From: Bacteroidota bacterium
GTDB lineage: Bacteria > Bacteroidota > Bacteroidia > Bacteroidales > VadinHA17
Length of the DNA stretch: 11,114 bases
Reading direction: 5' to 3'
Assembly (NCBI GenBank): GCA_030642585.1
Contig: DAOWNN010000042.1
Location: forward strand, 1 to 11,114
Shown here in pieces: positions 1-8,200 of the stretch. The notes below the pieces were generated by a model. It was not told where the DNA came from. It worked only from the letters and a program-made list of their open reading frames with translations, and made no database searches. Within the stretch, counting starts at the first letter, position 1, and every line of letters begins with the position of its first letter. The position numbers and the translations under genes were made by a program.

Positions 1-166
1 ACCGCAATGAACGCTCGTATTTTTATACACAATATAGTTTCATAATCTTAATACAAACCCAACATATCTATGATTGACTAATTGTGACAATATCTTTTAG
101 ACTAAGAAATGTGATTGCGATTTGCAAATTATTCATTTGGGCGTCTCGTGCGAAAAACAGGAAATA

Positions 167-248
167 TTTTAGACTTCCTCACTTTTAGATTTTTGACAAC
201 CTTCGACATTTGGACTATTAGACTCTTTGACCTTTGGGACTCTTAAAC
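167..248. repeat. Degenerate ~8-bp tandem repeat downstream of ppa
   Basis: On the plus strand, RGAC-like cores recur at short intervals: AGAC 171-174, AGAT 187-190, TGAC 194-197, CGAC 204-207, GGAC 212-215, AGAC 220-223, TGAC 228-231, GGAC 237-240 and AAAC 245-248. They are separated by T-rich spacers (TTT, ATT, CTT). From 207 to 248 the period is 8, 8, 8, 9 and 8 bases; further left it is looser. The last unit enters the ppa stop codon region. I recall similar degenerate octamers between genes in other Bacteroidota genomes, but their function is unknown to me. The repeat may form part of the ppa 3' UTR. Confidence 0.6.
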
Positions 249-257
249 CTTTAAGAG
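240..257. repeat. Perfect palindrome spanning the ppa stop codon
   Basis: CTCTTAAA and TTTAAGAG flank a central CC, forming an 18-bp inverted repeat that includes the ppa stop codon (TAA at 245-243 on the minus strand). In RNA it could form only a small AU-rich hairpin with a tight loop, and no U tract follows directly. It is therefore a poor intrinsic terminator. It may be a processing or RNA-end structure, or a by-product of the adjacent octamer repeat. Confidence 0.4.
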
Positions 258-917
258 CGCTTCATTCAAAGATTCAAATCTTAGCTTATAATCTTTGATG
301 GAAAGATTAATCACCTTATAGGCTTCCTCAATATCATAGGTGTGAGTAATTTCACAGTCTCTTTTATTTCCCGGAAGGTCTTTGTAGGTGAGAAAATAAT
401 GCTTTAACCTGGCTAATATCATTTCCGGGATATCGGAAATATTCCGGTATGCGCCATAAACAGCATCATTATTCAATATTGCAATAATCTTATCATCTGC
501 CTCATTTCTGTCAATCACCCTAAAACCACCAATTGGCCTGGCTCTGACCAGAATATCTCCATGAGTAATTTCCTTTTCCGTAAGGATCAGAATATCAATA
601 GGGTCATTATCTCCTGTTATGCTCTTATCCCCGGTTTTTTCGCGACTAAATTCAGCAACATTATCTCCACTAAATGTTTGGGGAATAAAACCATAAAGGG
701 CGGGAACAATGTTTGAATATTTTTGTGGCCGGTCAATTTTCAAATAACCACTTACCTTATCTACCTCGTATTTTACAGTATCTGTAGGAACCATTTCAAT
801 AAAACAGGTAAGTACCTCCGGAGCTTCATCACCTATTTCCACTCCATGCCAGGGATGCGACTTATATCTCAATCCCATCAAACGGCCAATCGGGTCCATT
901 ATTCTACTCATTTCCAA
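243..917 (-). CDS. ppa: Inorganic pyrophosphatase (family I, soluble)
   Basis: This enzyme hydrolyses pyrophosphate to two phosphates in the cytoplasm, pulling biosynthetic reactions forward. The 224-residue protein carries the family I signature DNDPID at residues 103-108, whose aspartates D103, D105 and D108 bind the metal ions. The other active-site residues known from the E. coli enzyme appear in order: K49 and E51 (KYEVDK), R63, Y75 (YGFIPQT), D136, D141, K143, and Y178-K179. The protein is longer than the E. coli enzyme (about 176 residues), with extra sequence at both ends. The start at 917 is followed by nearby in-frame methionines at residues 4 and 7, so the true start could be slightly downstream. 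It lies 173 bp downstream of murF on the same strand, so it may be transcribed separately. All key residues are present, so it should be active. Confidence 0.93.
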   Translation of the reverse strand: MEMSRIMDPIGRLMGLRYKSHPWHGVEIGDEAPEVLTCFIEMVPTDTVKYEVDKVSGYLKIDRPQKYSNIVPALYGFIPQTFSGDNVAEFSREKTGDKSITGDNDPIDILILTEKEITHGDILVRARPIGGFRVIDRNEADDKIIAILNNDAVYGAYRNISDIPEMILARLKHYFLTYKDLPGNKRDCEITHTYDIEEAYKVINLSIKDYKLRFESLNEALLKV

Positions 918-1090
918 AGGTTTTATGTTTGTTGTTCGAGTTTAAAGTTACTATTTAACGTGAGTTCGATGTAAGAAAAACCATAACTTTTAATAACATT
1001 CACTTTTCAGTAACAAATGAAGAAAATGAACTGCTCGCAAATCTGTAAAGGATCCCTTTGTGCCAGGGCTGTTCAGGTATCAAAATTAAA
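918..1090. other. Intergenic region between murF and ppa
   Basis: No gene is visible in these 173 bp. On the minus strand, a match to the Bacteroidota -7 element (TAATTTTG, plus-strand 1081-1088) lies just past the murF stop and could serve ppa with a leader of about 155 nt, but no TTG is seen at the -33 position. A similar match in the opposite orientation (TATGTTTG, 924-931, plus strand) has no gene to serve, which shows that single matches also occur by chance. Confidence 0.3.
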
Positions 1091-2386
1091 TCACAATATA
1101 GAAACCAGGGATTCCAGGATCATCATCCTCGACCCTTTTAGCAGTATTAATGAATTCTCCAATGGATTCCTCGTAAGATATTTGAGACAATCATCCGTAG
1201 AAGAAAAGCTTTGAAAGGATGTATGGATAGCAGCTTTTTTAAAATTATTGCCCACAAAAATCACTCTCATATCTTTGAACCCCTCTAATAAATGTACCAG
1301 TTTAATGTGCTCCTCCAGAGAATCGGGGCCAAGTTCAAACATATCTCCCAGGATAAGCACCTTATTCTTCCCACTTAAATTCATAAAACTCTCAATTGCC
1401 ACAATCATGCTTGAAGGGTTAGCGTTATATGAATCAAGTACCAGAATATTTTCTTTCCTGGAACGCTGAATTTGTGACCGGTTATTCGCTGGAGAATAAG
1501 ATTCTATGGCTTCAATTATCTTTCTCCGGGCAATACCAAAATAGCTCCCTACAGAAATAGCTGCAACAATATTTACGAGGTTATAACTTCCAAATAGCCG
1601 GGTATTGATCTCTAGCTTCTCCCCATTGTTCCTCCATACTAACTTCAAAAAAGGGTCTGCTCCAAGCACCTCAAAATCACCAACTCCAGTTCCTTTTATA
1701 GAATATGGAACTATTCGAGAACCCGGAGGAGAAACATCATTAAGTATTTGGTCATCACTATTCCTGAAAATAACTCCTTTGTTTTCACCAAGCCAGGTAT
1801 ATAGCTCAGATTTTGCCTGAATTACTCCTTCCTCAGACCCAAAGCCCTCAATATGGGCATATCCAATATTGGTGATCAATCCATGTGTTGGTTTCGAAAT
1901 TTCACAAAGACGGCGAATTTCTCCAATATGATTGGCCCCCATTTCAATCACTGCTATCTCTATTCCTCTTTTCAACCTTAAGAGTGTAAGCGGCAGTCCA
2001 ATATGATTGTTCAGGTTACCAAGGGTAGACAATACCCTCTTGCTTGTTCCAAGCACAGCAGAAATAAGTTCCCTGGTGGTAGTTTTACCATTCGAGCCTG
2101 TAATTGCAATAAGTTCAACATGAAATTGCTCCCTGTGATATTCAGCCAGAGCCTGTAATGTGGTCAGGCTATCCTCTACAAGAATGGTTCGCCTATCTTT
2201 CAGGTATTGCCTTTCATCAATTACAGCATAAGAACATCCCCTGGTAAGAGCATCATAAGCATGTTCATTTCCATTAAAATTTTCTCCTTTCAATGCAAAG
2301 AAAATGCTACCTGGCAGTATTTTCCGGGAATCTGTACAAATGGACCCTGCCTCTAAGAATAATTTGTATATATCCTGAATTCTCAT
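1091..2386 (-). CDS. murF: UDP-N-acetylmuramoyl-tripeptide--D-alanyl-D-alanine ligase
   Basis: MurF uses ATP to add the D-Ala-D-Ala dipeptide to UDP-MurNAc-tripeptide, the last cytoplasmic step in making the peptidoglycan monomer. The 431-residue protein has all three Mur ligase domains. The N-terminal substrate domain holds TDSR at 18-21. The ATP-binding centre begins at about residue 92, with the P-loop GSNGKTTT at 97-104, EMGANHIGE around 148-156 and the lysine of AKSEL (K192) that is carbamylated in Mur ligases. The C-terminal domain carries the MurF hallmarks DSYNANP (318-324) and LGDMFELG (346-353), and ends with LKGSRMM. These last motifs distinguish MurF from MurC, MurD and MurE. The length is normal for the family. 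An intrinsic terminator sits only 13 bp upstream of the start codon, so expression probably depends on read-through or on a promoter I cannot see. I recall murF next to gldJ in other Bacteroidota. Confidence 0.96.
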   Translation of the reverse strand: MRIQDIYKLFLEAGSICTDSRKILPGSIFFALKGENFNGNEHAYDALTRGCSYAVIDERQYLKDRRTILVEDSLTTLQALAEYHREQFHVELIAITGSNGKTTTRELISAVLGTSKRVLSTLGNLNNHIGLPLTLLRLKRGIEIAVIEMGANHIGEIRRLCEISKPTHGLITNIGYAHIEGFGSEEGVIQAKSELYTWLGENKGVIFRNSDDQILNDVSPPGSRIVPYSIKGTGVGDFEVLGADPFLKLVWRNNGEKLEINTRLFGSYNLVNIVAAISVGSYFGIARRKIIEAIESYSPANNRSQIQRSRKENILVLDSYNANPSSMIVAIESFMNLSGKNKVLILGDMFELGPDSLEEHIKLVHLLEGFKDMRVIFVGNNFKKAAIHTSFQSFSSTDDCLKYLTRNPLENSLILLKGSRMMILESLVSIL

Positions 2387-2397
2387 TTAGCCGAACT

Positions 2398-2428
2398 AAA
2401 AAAACCTCATTCAAAAAATGAGGTTTTT
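2398..2428 (-). terminator. Intrinsic terminator of gldJ
   Basis: Arms AAAAACCTCATT (2400-2411) and AATGAGGTTTTT (2417-2428) pair perfectly over 12 bp around a 5-base loop. Read on the minus strand, the stem is followed by a run of seven T (plus-strand A run 2398-2404), as expected for a rho-independent terminator. It lies 23 bp beyond the gldJ stop and 11 bp before the murF start. The stem is symmetrical, but the plus-strand gene needed to use it in the other direction does not exist here. Confidence 0.85.
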
Positions 2429-2451
2429 CGGTATCATTTAAAAAATATCCA

Positions 2452-3942
2452 TTAGTATCCACCTGGAGATCCAACACGGATCATAGCACACCTAAAGCCT
2501 AAATCATCTCTTGATGAACTCTGGTCAAGATAGCGTCTGGCACCCGGGGTTAGCCAATAAGGCTTATCTCTCCATGATCCACCCTTAAACACCCTTGAAT
2601 TATCATTTATCAATGTATTAAAATCTCCAACTTTCTGTGTGTACATAGATCCCTCCACATCATCACCAGACCAACCGGTATCCTCATCTCCTAAAAGAGA
2701 CGACCTTTTATCCCCATCCTGGAAATTCCGGTAGTCTGATTTTGTATAATTATATCTTCCAGCCATTCTTGAGGGGTTCATCTGTACATATTTTAATCTT
2801 CCCAGGCTATCTTTTTCAACCAGAGACCCATCTTCACTTCTTTCCAGGTCCATAAAAACATTTCCCCGATAAGGATTAAATTCATCCAGATCTTCAGAAC
2901 TCATATCCCTGTATACATCAGCAACCCACTCATTCACATTCCCGGCCATACAAAATAGGTTGTTATCATTTTTCCAATAAGACTGAACCGGTGCTGTAAC
3001 GCTTGCGTTGTCATTTAAATGTCCAGCAACTCCCATAAGGTCTCCACGTCCACGTGTAAGGTTAGCCATAAATTTACCACGATTTTTCCTGTCAGCATTT
3101 CTCAGGTAATGTCCATCCCAGGGGTAAACCCTTCTTTCATAAACTCTTTCTTCAAATGTATTACCAATCAATGCAAGTGCAGCATATTCCCATTCTGCTT
3201 CAGTTGGGAGCCTGTATCTTGGTAGCAGTAATCCATCCTCCATCATCACCCTTCTTTCTTCAGCACTTGGATCCATACTGGGAAGATTCTGGTTTACAAT
3301 ACCTTCATATTGTCCGGCCAGATAAGCTTCAGTATTAAAATTATTTTCATTTAGCTGATTTGGATCATAATCAAGAATTCCTTCCTGAATCATGATCATT
3401 TCATTTACCCTATCCCCTCTCCATGCACAATATTCATTTGCCTGCTCCCAGGTAACACCCACAACAGGATATTCATTATAAGATGGATAACGGAAATAGT
3501 ATTTTACATAAGGTTCATTATATCCCAGAGGGCTTCTCCAGACAAGAGTGTCAGGCAAAGCTTTTACAAACACTTCAGGGTAATCTGCATATACCCTTGA
3601 AATCCAATGAAGGTATTCTCTATAATCTACATTCCGTACCTCTGTTTCATCAATATAAAAAGAAGATACGGTAATCCGTCGGGGAACGTTATTCCAATCA
3701 AACATCACGTCCTGCTCCACCCTTCCCATAGTAAAAGTACCACCTTCAATAAGGACGAGTCCGGGACCTGTCACCTGCTCGTGTTCCTGTATCACTTCAA
3801 AACCACCCAATTCCGGACTGTTATAAGCCCAACCCGTTGTAGATGACTCATTTGATCCTCCACCCCCTAATAAGCTACAAGAGGTAATAAAAGAAAATCC
3901 AATAAGAATTATTACAAGCGTTCTGAAATTTTTAAAATTCAT
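2452..3942 (-). CDS. gldJ: GldJ-type T9SS/gliding lipoprotein (FGE-sulfatase fold)
   Basis: GldJ is a periplasmic lipoprotein needed for T9SS function and, in gliding species, motility; in F. johnsoniae it stabilises GldK. The 496-residue protein begins with a lipoprotein signal peptide (MNFKNFRTLVIILIGF) and the lipobox ITSC, with lipidation expected at C22, followed by a glycine/serine-rich linker. Residues 62-490 form a formylglycine-generating-enzyme-like domain: GGTFTMG (67-73), PVVGVTWEQANEYCAWRG (159-176), YRLPTEAEWEYAA (243-255), MAGNVNEWVADVYR (332-345), FKGGSWRD (452-459) and LGFRCAM (481-487). The large inserts, including the GRGDLMGVAGHLND stretch near 298-311 and DEFNPYRGNVF near 353-363, resemble GldJ rather than GldK. 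The T9SS members are regarded as structural, not enzymatic. Its place beside porU/porV supports the assignment. GldK remains the main alternative. Confidence 0.88.
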   Translation of the reverse strand: MNFKNFRTLVIILIGFSFITSCSLLGGGGSNESSTTGWAYNSPELGGFEVIQEHEQVTGPGLVLIEGGTFTMGRVEQDVMFDWNNVPRRITVSSFYIDETEVRNVDYREYLHWISRVYADYPEVFVKALPDTLVWRSPLGYNEPYVKYYFRYPSYNEYPVVGVTWEQANEYCAWRGDRVNEMIMIQEGILDYDPNQLNENNFNTEAYLAGQYEGIVNQNLPSMDPSAEERRVMMEDGLLLPRYRLPTEAEWEYAALALIGNTFEERVYERRVYPWDGHYLRNADRKNRGKFMANLTRGRGDLMGVAGHLNDNASVTAPVQSYWKNDNNLFCMAGNVNEWVADVYRDMSSEDLDEFNPYRGNVFMDLERSEDGSLVEKDSLGRLKYVQMNPSRMAGRYNYTKSDYRNFQDGDKRSSLLGDEDTGWSGDDVEGSMYTQKVGDFNTLINDNSRVFKGGSWRDKPYWLTPGARRYLDQSSSRDDLGFRCAMIRVGSPGGY

Positions 3943-3979
3943 GATATTCCAGTTTTTATTGTGGATTAGTACTAATTTT

Positions 3980-3987
3980 CAAATATA
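3980..3987 (-). promoter_or_regulatory. Candidate -7 promoter element upstream of gldJ
   Basis: Read on the minus strand this is TATATTTG, an exact match to the Bacteroidota -7 consensus TAnnTTTG. It lies in the 85-bp gap between porP and gldJ and would give a leader of roughly 30 nt. The nearest upstream TTTG is only 13 bases away, closer than the usual spacing of about 19-20, so the -33 box is weak or absent. Confidence 0.4.
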
Positions 3988-4027
3988 ATTAAAATATCTT
4001 CAAAGAATCATAATTTTACCCAAATAA

Positions 4028-5038
4028 CTAATTCGCAGGTAATTTTATTGTGCGAAGCAATCTGGTTTCATGAAATTCTTTCAATCTAATAAGAACACTT
4101 AGTTCATGCGTTCCTCCAGGAGCCTTATATACAGAAGAATTGCTCATAAATACATCATAACTATACGAAAAATTTACCAAAGGGTTTGAAAACCCAAGCG
4201 AAAAACTTAGAAATGAAGAATTAAATTGAAGATCATGGTGTAGCTGTATACCCACAGAGACAGGAGATTTACTCAAAATAAATCCGAAGTTAAAGTAACT
4301 AAAAGGTTTTTGGTAATAGTATTGAATCCCCGGGCTAATAATCCATGAATCATCACGACCAGATCGCTTAGTCAGCAATAAATTCCGGGTTAAATGGAGT
4401 CCAAATTTCCTGGAAAGCTGAAATTCATCCCTTTGTGATTCAGAAATAGCCGGTTTTGCCAGGTGATGAACAGCAAAGCCTCCAAACCATTCCCCTGAGT
4501 ATGCAATAAACCCAGCACTGTAATCCATGTAGAATTTTTGACTATTCGTCATATTTTCCAGGGAAATATTACTTTCTCTGACAATCATATCGTAAAAAAT
4601 TAAATCATCTACTCGTAAATTTCTTTGGTTTGCGGATACCTGGAATCCAGTTTGCAGAAATAATGTACTGCTAACCTGAAGCTTATAAACATATATTAGG
4701 GAAAGATTAACCATATTCAATACACTTCCAGACCTGTCGTTCATGGCAATAAGCCCAAAACCACCATGCAAAACATCACTTGGCTGATCATAGGAAGCAT
4801 AAAAAGTCTCAAACTTTGTTGAGCTGCCAGGCCACTGGTTTCTGTACGATAAGGATAAATTACTATGTGCCTGCGCACCAGCAAAGGCCGGATTTGTATA
4901 AAGAAGATTTGTATATACCTGCGAAAAATAAGGATCCTGTGCTTCTGAAAACCCCGTACTTAAGGAGAATATTATCAGAAACATAAGAAATCCGGATAAA
5001 CCACCAGGTGAAATACTATTTTTGATCTTTTTACGCAC
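4028..5038 (-). CDS. PorP/SprF family type IX secretion system membrane protein
   Basis: PorP/SprF proteins are outer-membrane beta-barrels of the T9SS. PorP of P. gingivalis links to the PorK/N ring, and SprF of F. johnsoniae is needed to export the adhesin SprB. The 336-residue protein has a signal peptide ending near AQ (residues 33-34), then the family's N-terminal hallmarks: QDPYFSQ (34-40), NPAFAG (49-54) and YRNQWPG (65-71). The rest alternates polar and aromatic residues as expected for beta strands. The start codon is GTG (5038-5036): the frame is closed by a stop 16 bases further upstream, and the next ATG (residue 19) would leave a signal peptide without its basic residues. It is not beside porKLMN or a large adhesin gene, so it may be either the core PorP or one of the several paralogues most genomes carry. 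It is probably transcribed leftward with gldJ. Confidence 0.88.
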   Translation of the reverse strand: MRKKIKNSISPGGLSGFLMFLIIFSLSTGFSEAQDPYFSQVYTNLLYTNPAFAGAQAHSNLSLSYRNQWPGSSTKFETFYASYDQPSDVLHGGFGLIAMNDRSGSVLNMVNLSLIYVYKLQVSSTLFLQTGFQVSANQRNLRVDDLIFYDMIVRESNISLENMTNSQKFYMDYSAGFIAYSGEWFGGFAVHHLAKPAISESQRDEFQLSRKFGLHLTRNLLLTKRSGRDDSWIISPGIQYYYQKPFSYFNFGFILSKSPVSVGIQLHHDLQFNSSFLSFSLGFSNPLVNFSYSYDVFMSNSSVYKAPGGTHELSVLIRLKEFHETRLLRTIKLPAN

Positions 5039-5202
5039 AAAAATTCTGAATAATTAACATTAGGGAGAATAGACGAAATTAACAATAAAAAAAAAATATA
5101 ATCGTTTAAATCTGGAAACAGATAATTATGAGTTTTATTGCAGGAATTTGCACAAATCAGCAAACATAATCTCTGTACTTACTGTAGAAATTAATAATCT
5201 CA
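5039..5202. promoter_or_regulatory. Divergent porP/porU intergenic promoter region
   Basis: These 164 bp separate the two diverging T9SS arms and must hold the start signals for both unless transcription enters from outside. On the minus strand, TATGTTTG (plus-strand 5161-5168) matches TAnnTTTG exactly and would give porP a leader of about 115 nt; no clear -33 TTG precedes it. I found no exact TAnnTTTG on the plus strand for porU. A run of ten A residues lies at 5087-5096. No hairpin or riboswitch-like fold stands out. Confidence 0.4.
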
Positions 5203-8200
5203 TTGAAGTTAATTCTCCATATATCTCTTTTCCTGTTCCTGTTATTTATTCCAATTAAAGGAGGTACACAGGGCTTATCTCTTTCCCGAAAGATTGAGGG
5301 TCTGTCTTTAAAGCGAGTTGAGGATGTATTTGCAGAGCCATCTTTATCAGATAGCCGTAGTTATTTACTCCATTTTAATCATTGCTCTTACAATTCAAAC
5401 TTATTACCTGTGTACAATGAATTGATTGAGATACCCGGGCATATAAGCTCCCCCGAATTCAAGATCCAGATAAAAAAGACTAAAGCAATGGATCCTGCCA
5501 TTGTATCAATCGCAGAACTCCAATATTTAATCGGGGCCGGACTAAGTATTAAGGCAGATTTTTATAAAATTCGTAAGAAGAATTACCTTGAATTGAGCTT
5601 TATCCCTTTTAGAAAAGAAGAAGCTACCGGAATAATTCAGCAGGTAGTGGCTTTTGATATTCTTATTTACTCCAAATCCAAAAAGCCGCAAAAACCAATA
5701 AAGAAATCTTCTGTTCCGGAAAGTTCTGTTTTAAGCACAGGCAATTGGGTAAAACTTAAGATCAGGGAAACAGGTATCTATAAATTGAATTATGGAGAAC
5801 TTGCAGGGCTGATAAGTGATCCATCGAATCCGCAAATATTTGGAAACGGAGGCAAAATGCTTCCTGTAATGAACTTTGAACCCAGAGATACCGGATTGAT
5901 TAAAAATGCAATCTGGCTGGAAAAAGGAGTAGATGGAATTTTTAATGAGGGAGATTATATGCTCTTTTATGGACAGGGTCCAATTAGCTGGGAGTACAAT
6001 ACAACAGACTCTATGTTTTTGCATAAAATACACTTCTACGATGAATCATCCTATTACTTTTTAACTTCCGGAAATGGAGTTTCAAAAATCATTCAAAATA
6101 TTGAAGCACCTGTTGCTCCCCCCGATCAGGAGATTTATCAATACGATCAATATTATATGCATGAACTGGAAACCGAGAACCTGATCCGTTCGGGAATTCA
6201 ATGGTTTGAGTCCTTACCTCCCTCTCCCCCTACTGAAATTGTATTTCCCGGCGAAAATATCTCCCCCGGATCAACCGGGAAACTAAAAATACGCGTGCTT
6301 GCAAGATCAGCAAACTCCTCTACCTTTAATATAGAACTGAATGACCAATTCTTGACAAGCTTATCAGTTTCTTCAGTTGTACTTGAAAGCCATACTTCAT
6401 ATTATGCGAGAACACAGGTGAAAACAACATCTTTCTCACCTGCACCAGAAACTTTAAGATTTGAATTGGAACCTAATACCCTAAATCCATCATCATCGAA
6501 ATTCTGGCTTGATTTCCTGACAATAAACCTGAGAAAAGATCTTGTTTTTGAGGAGGCGCAAATGCAGTTCAGGGATATTGAATCATTGCAAGCAGCCTCA
6601 ACAGGGAGATTTCATTTGAAACACAATGAAAGTGATCTGCATGTCTGGGATATTACAGACATACATAATATTGGGAACATCATTCTCCAGCCTGAATCTG
6701 CCGGGTCCTGTTTTATTGCAGCTACTGATTCTCTCAGAGAATATATTGCGTTTCATAGCCAGGGCTTCCTGACCCCCGAGATCTATAATAACAAACTGCC
6801 TAACCAGGATCTCAGATCCATTGTAAACCAGGATATGATAATTGTTGCCCCGGCAATCTTTAATGAACAGGCAGAACGTGTTGCAGCATTTCACAGGGAT
6901 AAAGACCATCTGGTTGTACGGGTTGTAGAACCCGAAGAAATATATAATGAGTTTTCATCGGGCAAAAGAGATCCTTCTGCCATTCGGGACTTTATGAAAA
7001 ATATATATGATCATTCCGATTCCGGAAGCATATTAAAGTACCTATTGCTATATGGAGATGGTTCTTTTGATAACAGATCTGATCATGAAAATAATTCCAA
7101 CTATATTCCTACGTATCAGTCGTGGAATTCATTGAGTCCTGTTCAATCCTACGTTACTGACGATTTTTACGGATTACTTGATGATTTAGAGGGAGGTGCT
7201 ATCGGCCTGATAGATATTGGTATTGGGAGAATTCCGTCTAACACCATCGCTGAAGCAACCATAGTGGCAGATAAAATTCTGAGCTATTATGATACCACCT
7301 CCTATAGTGATTGGAAAAACCAGCTTTGTTTCGTTGGTGATGATGAGGACAACAACATACATATGAGAGATGCCAATACCCTCTGTGAGAATCTGGATAC
7401 CCTCTATCCATCTTTCAATATAAACAAGATTTTCCTGGATGCATATGAACAGGTTGCCACTCCTGCTGGCGAATCGTACCCCGATGTTAATAAAGCAATC
7501 AATGAAACAATTGAATCAGGAATACTTATTTTTAACTATACCGGACATGGTAACGAAAGAGGACTGGCACATGAAGATATACTGGGGCTAAATGATATTA
7601 AGTCATGGACCAACAAAAAGAAACTTCCTCTTTTTATCACTGCAACTTGTGAATTTAGCAGATTTGATGACATTGACAAGGACATTTATGGGGAGATTAC
7701 CAAAAAAACTTCAGCAGGAGAACATGTTTTACTGAATCCTGAAGGAGGGGGTATTGCACTTCTCACAACAACCAGGCTGGTATATTCCAGTCCGAATTTC
7801 ATACTTAATCAGAATTTCTATAAATATGCGTTTGAGAATGATGCCAATGGGGTTCAATATAGTCTTGGAGATGTCTTGCGCCTTACTAAAAATGAATCAG
7901 GTACCGGTATCAATAAAAGAAACTTTACACTCCTTGGAGATCCTGCATTAAAACTTGCATATCCAAAACAATTTGTCATTACTGATTCAATCAATGGTGT
8001 CTCAACAACATCTTATCATGATACACTTAAGGGTTTAAGCCTGTACACCATCACAGGACATATTGAAAACCACCACGGTGATACCCTAAATGATATGGAA
8101 GGTACTGTAATTCCTGCTGTATACGATAAGAAAAGCACTGTCAGAACCTTGAGTAACAATGGTACAGCCATCATGGAGTTCGAGGTTCAGAATAAAATTC

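Noticed and set aside
81..91. Short palindrome ATTGTGACAAT as a possible operator
   Set aside because: Eleven bases with 5-base arms are expected by chance in AT-rich sequence, and no gene start in the window lies next to it.
1..166. Possible promoter for a leftward gene beyond the left edge (TTG near 55-57 and TATATTG-like sequence on the minus strand)
   Set aside because: The -7 element has mismatches and the target gene is outside the window, so it cannot be supported. No gene is seen in these bases.
1017..1214. 65-residue plus-strand open frame MKKMNCSQICKGS..., preceded by a TAnnTTTG match at 924-931
   Set aside because: Most of it lies antisense to the 3' end of murF, it shows no recognisable domain, and it ends inside the gene. 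Best explained as a chance frame.
2452..3942. Reading the FGE-like protein as an active sulfatase-modifying enzyme
   Set aside because: It is a lipoprotein in a T9SS cluster with GldJ-type inserts, and no sulfatase gene is nearby; the structural T9SS role fits better.
4032..4056. Inverted repeat TTCGCA...TGCGAA at the porP 3' end as a terminator
   Set aside because: Arms are only 6 bp, the loop is long, it lies within coding sequence and no T tract follows on the minus strand.
4975..5163. 62-residue minus-strand open frame MLICANSCNKTHN... running across the porP upstream region
   Set aside because: It overlaps the porP signal-peptide region in another frame and has no recognisable features; the PorP frame is clearly the real one.
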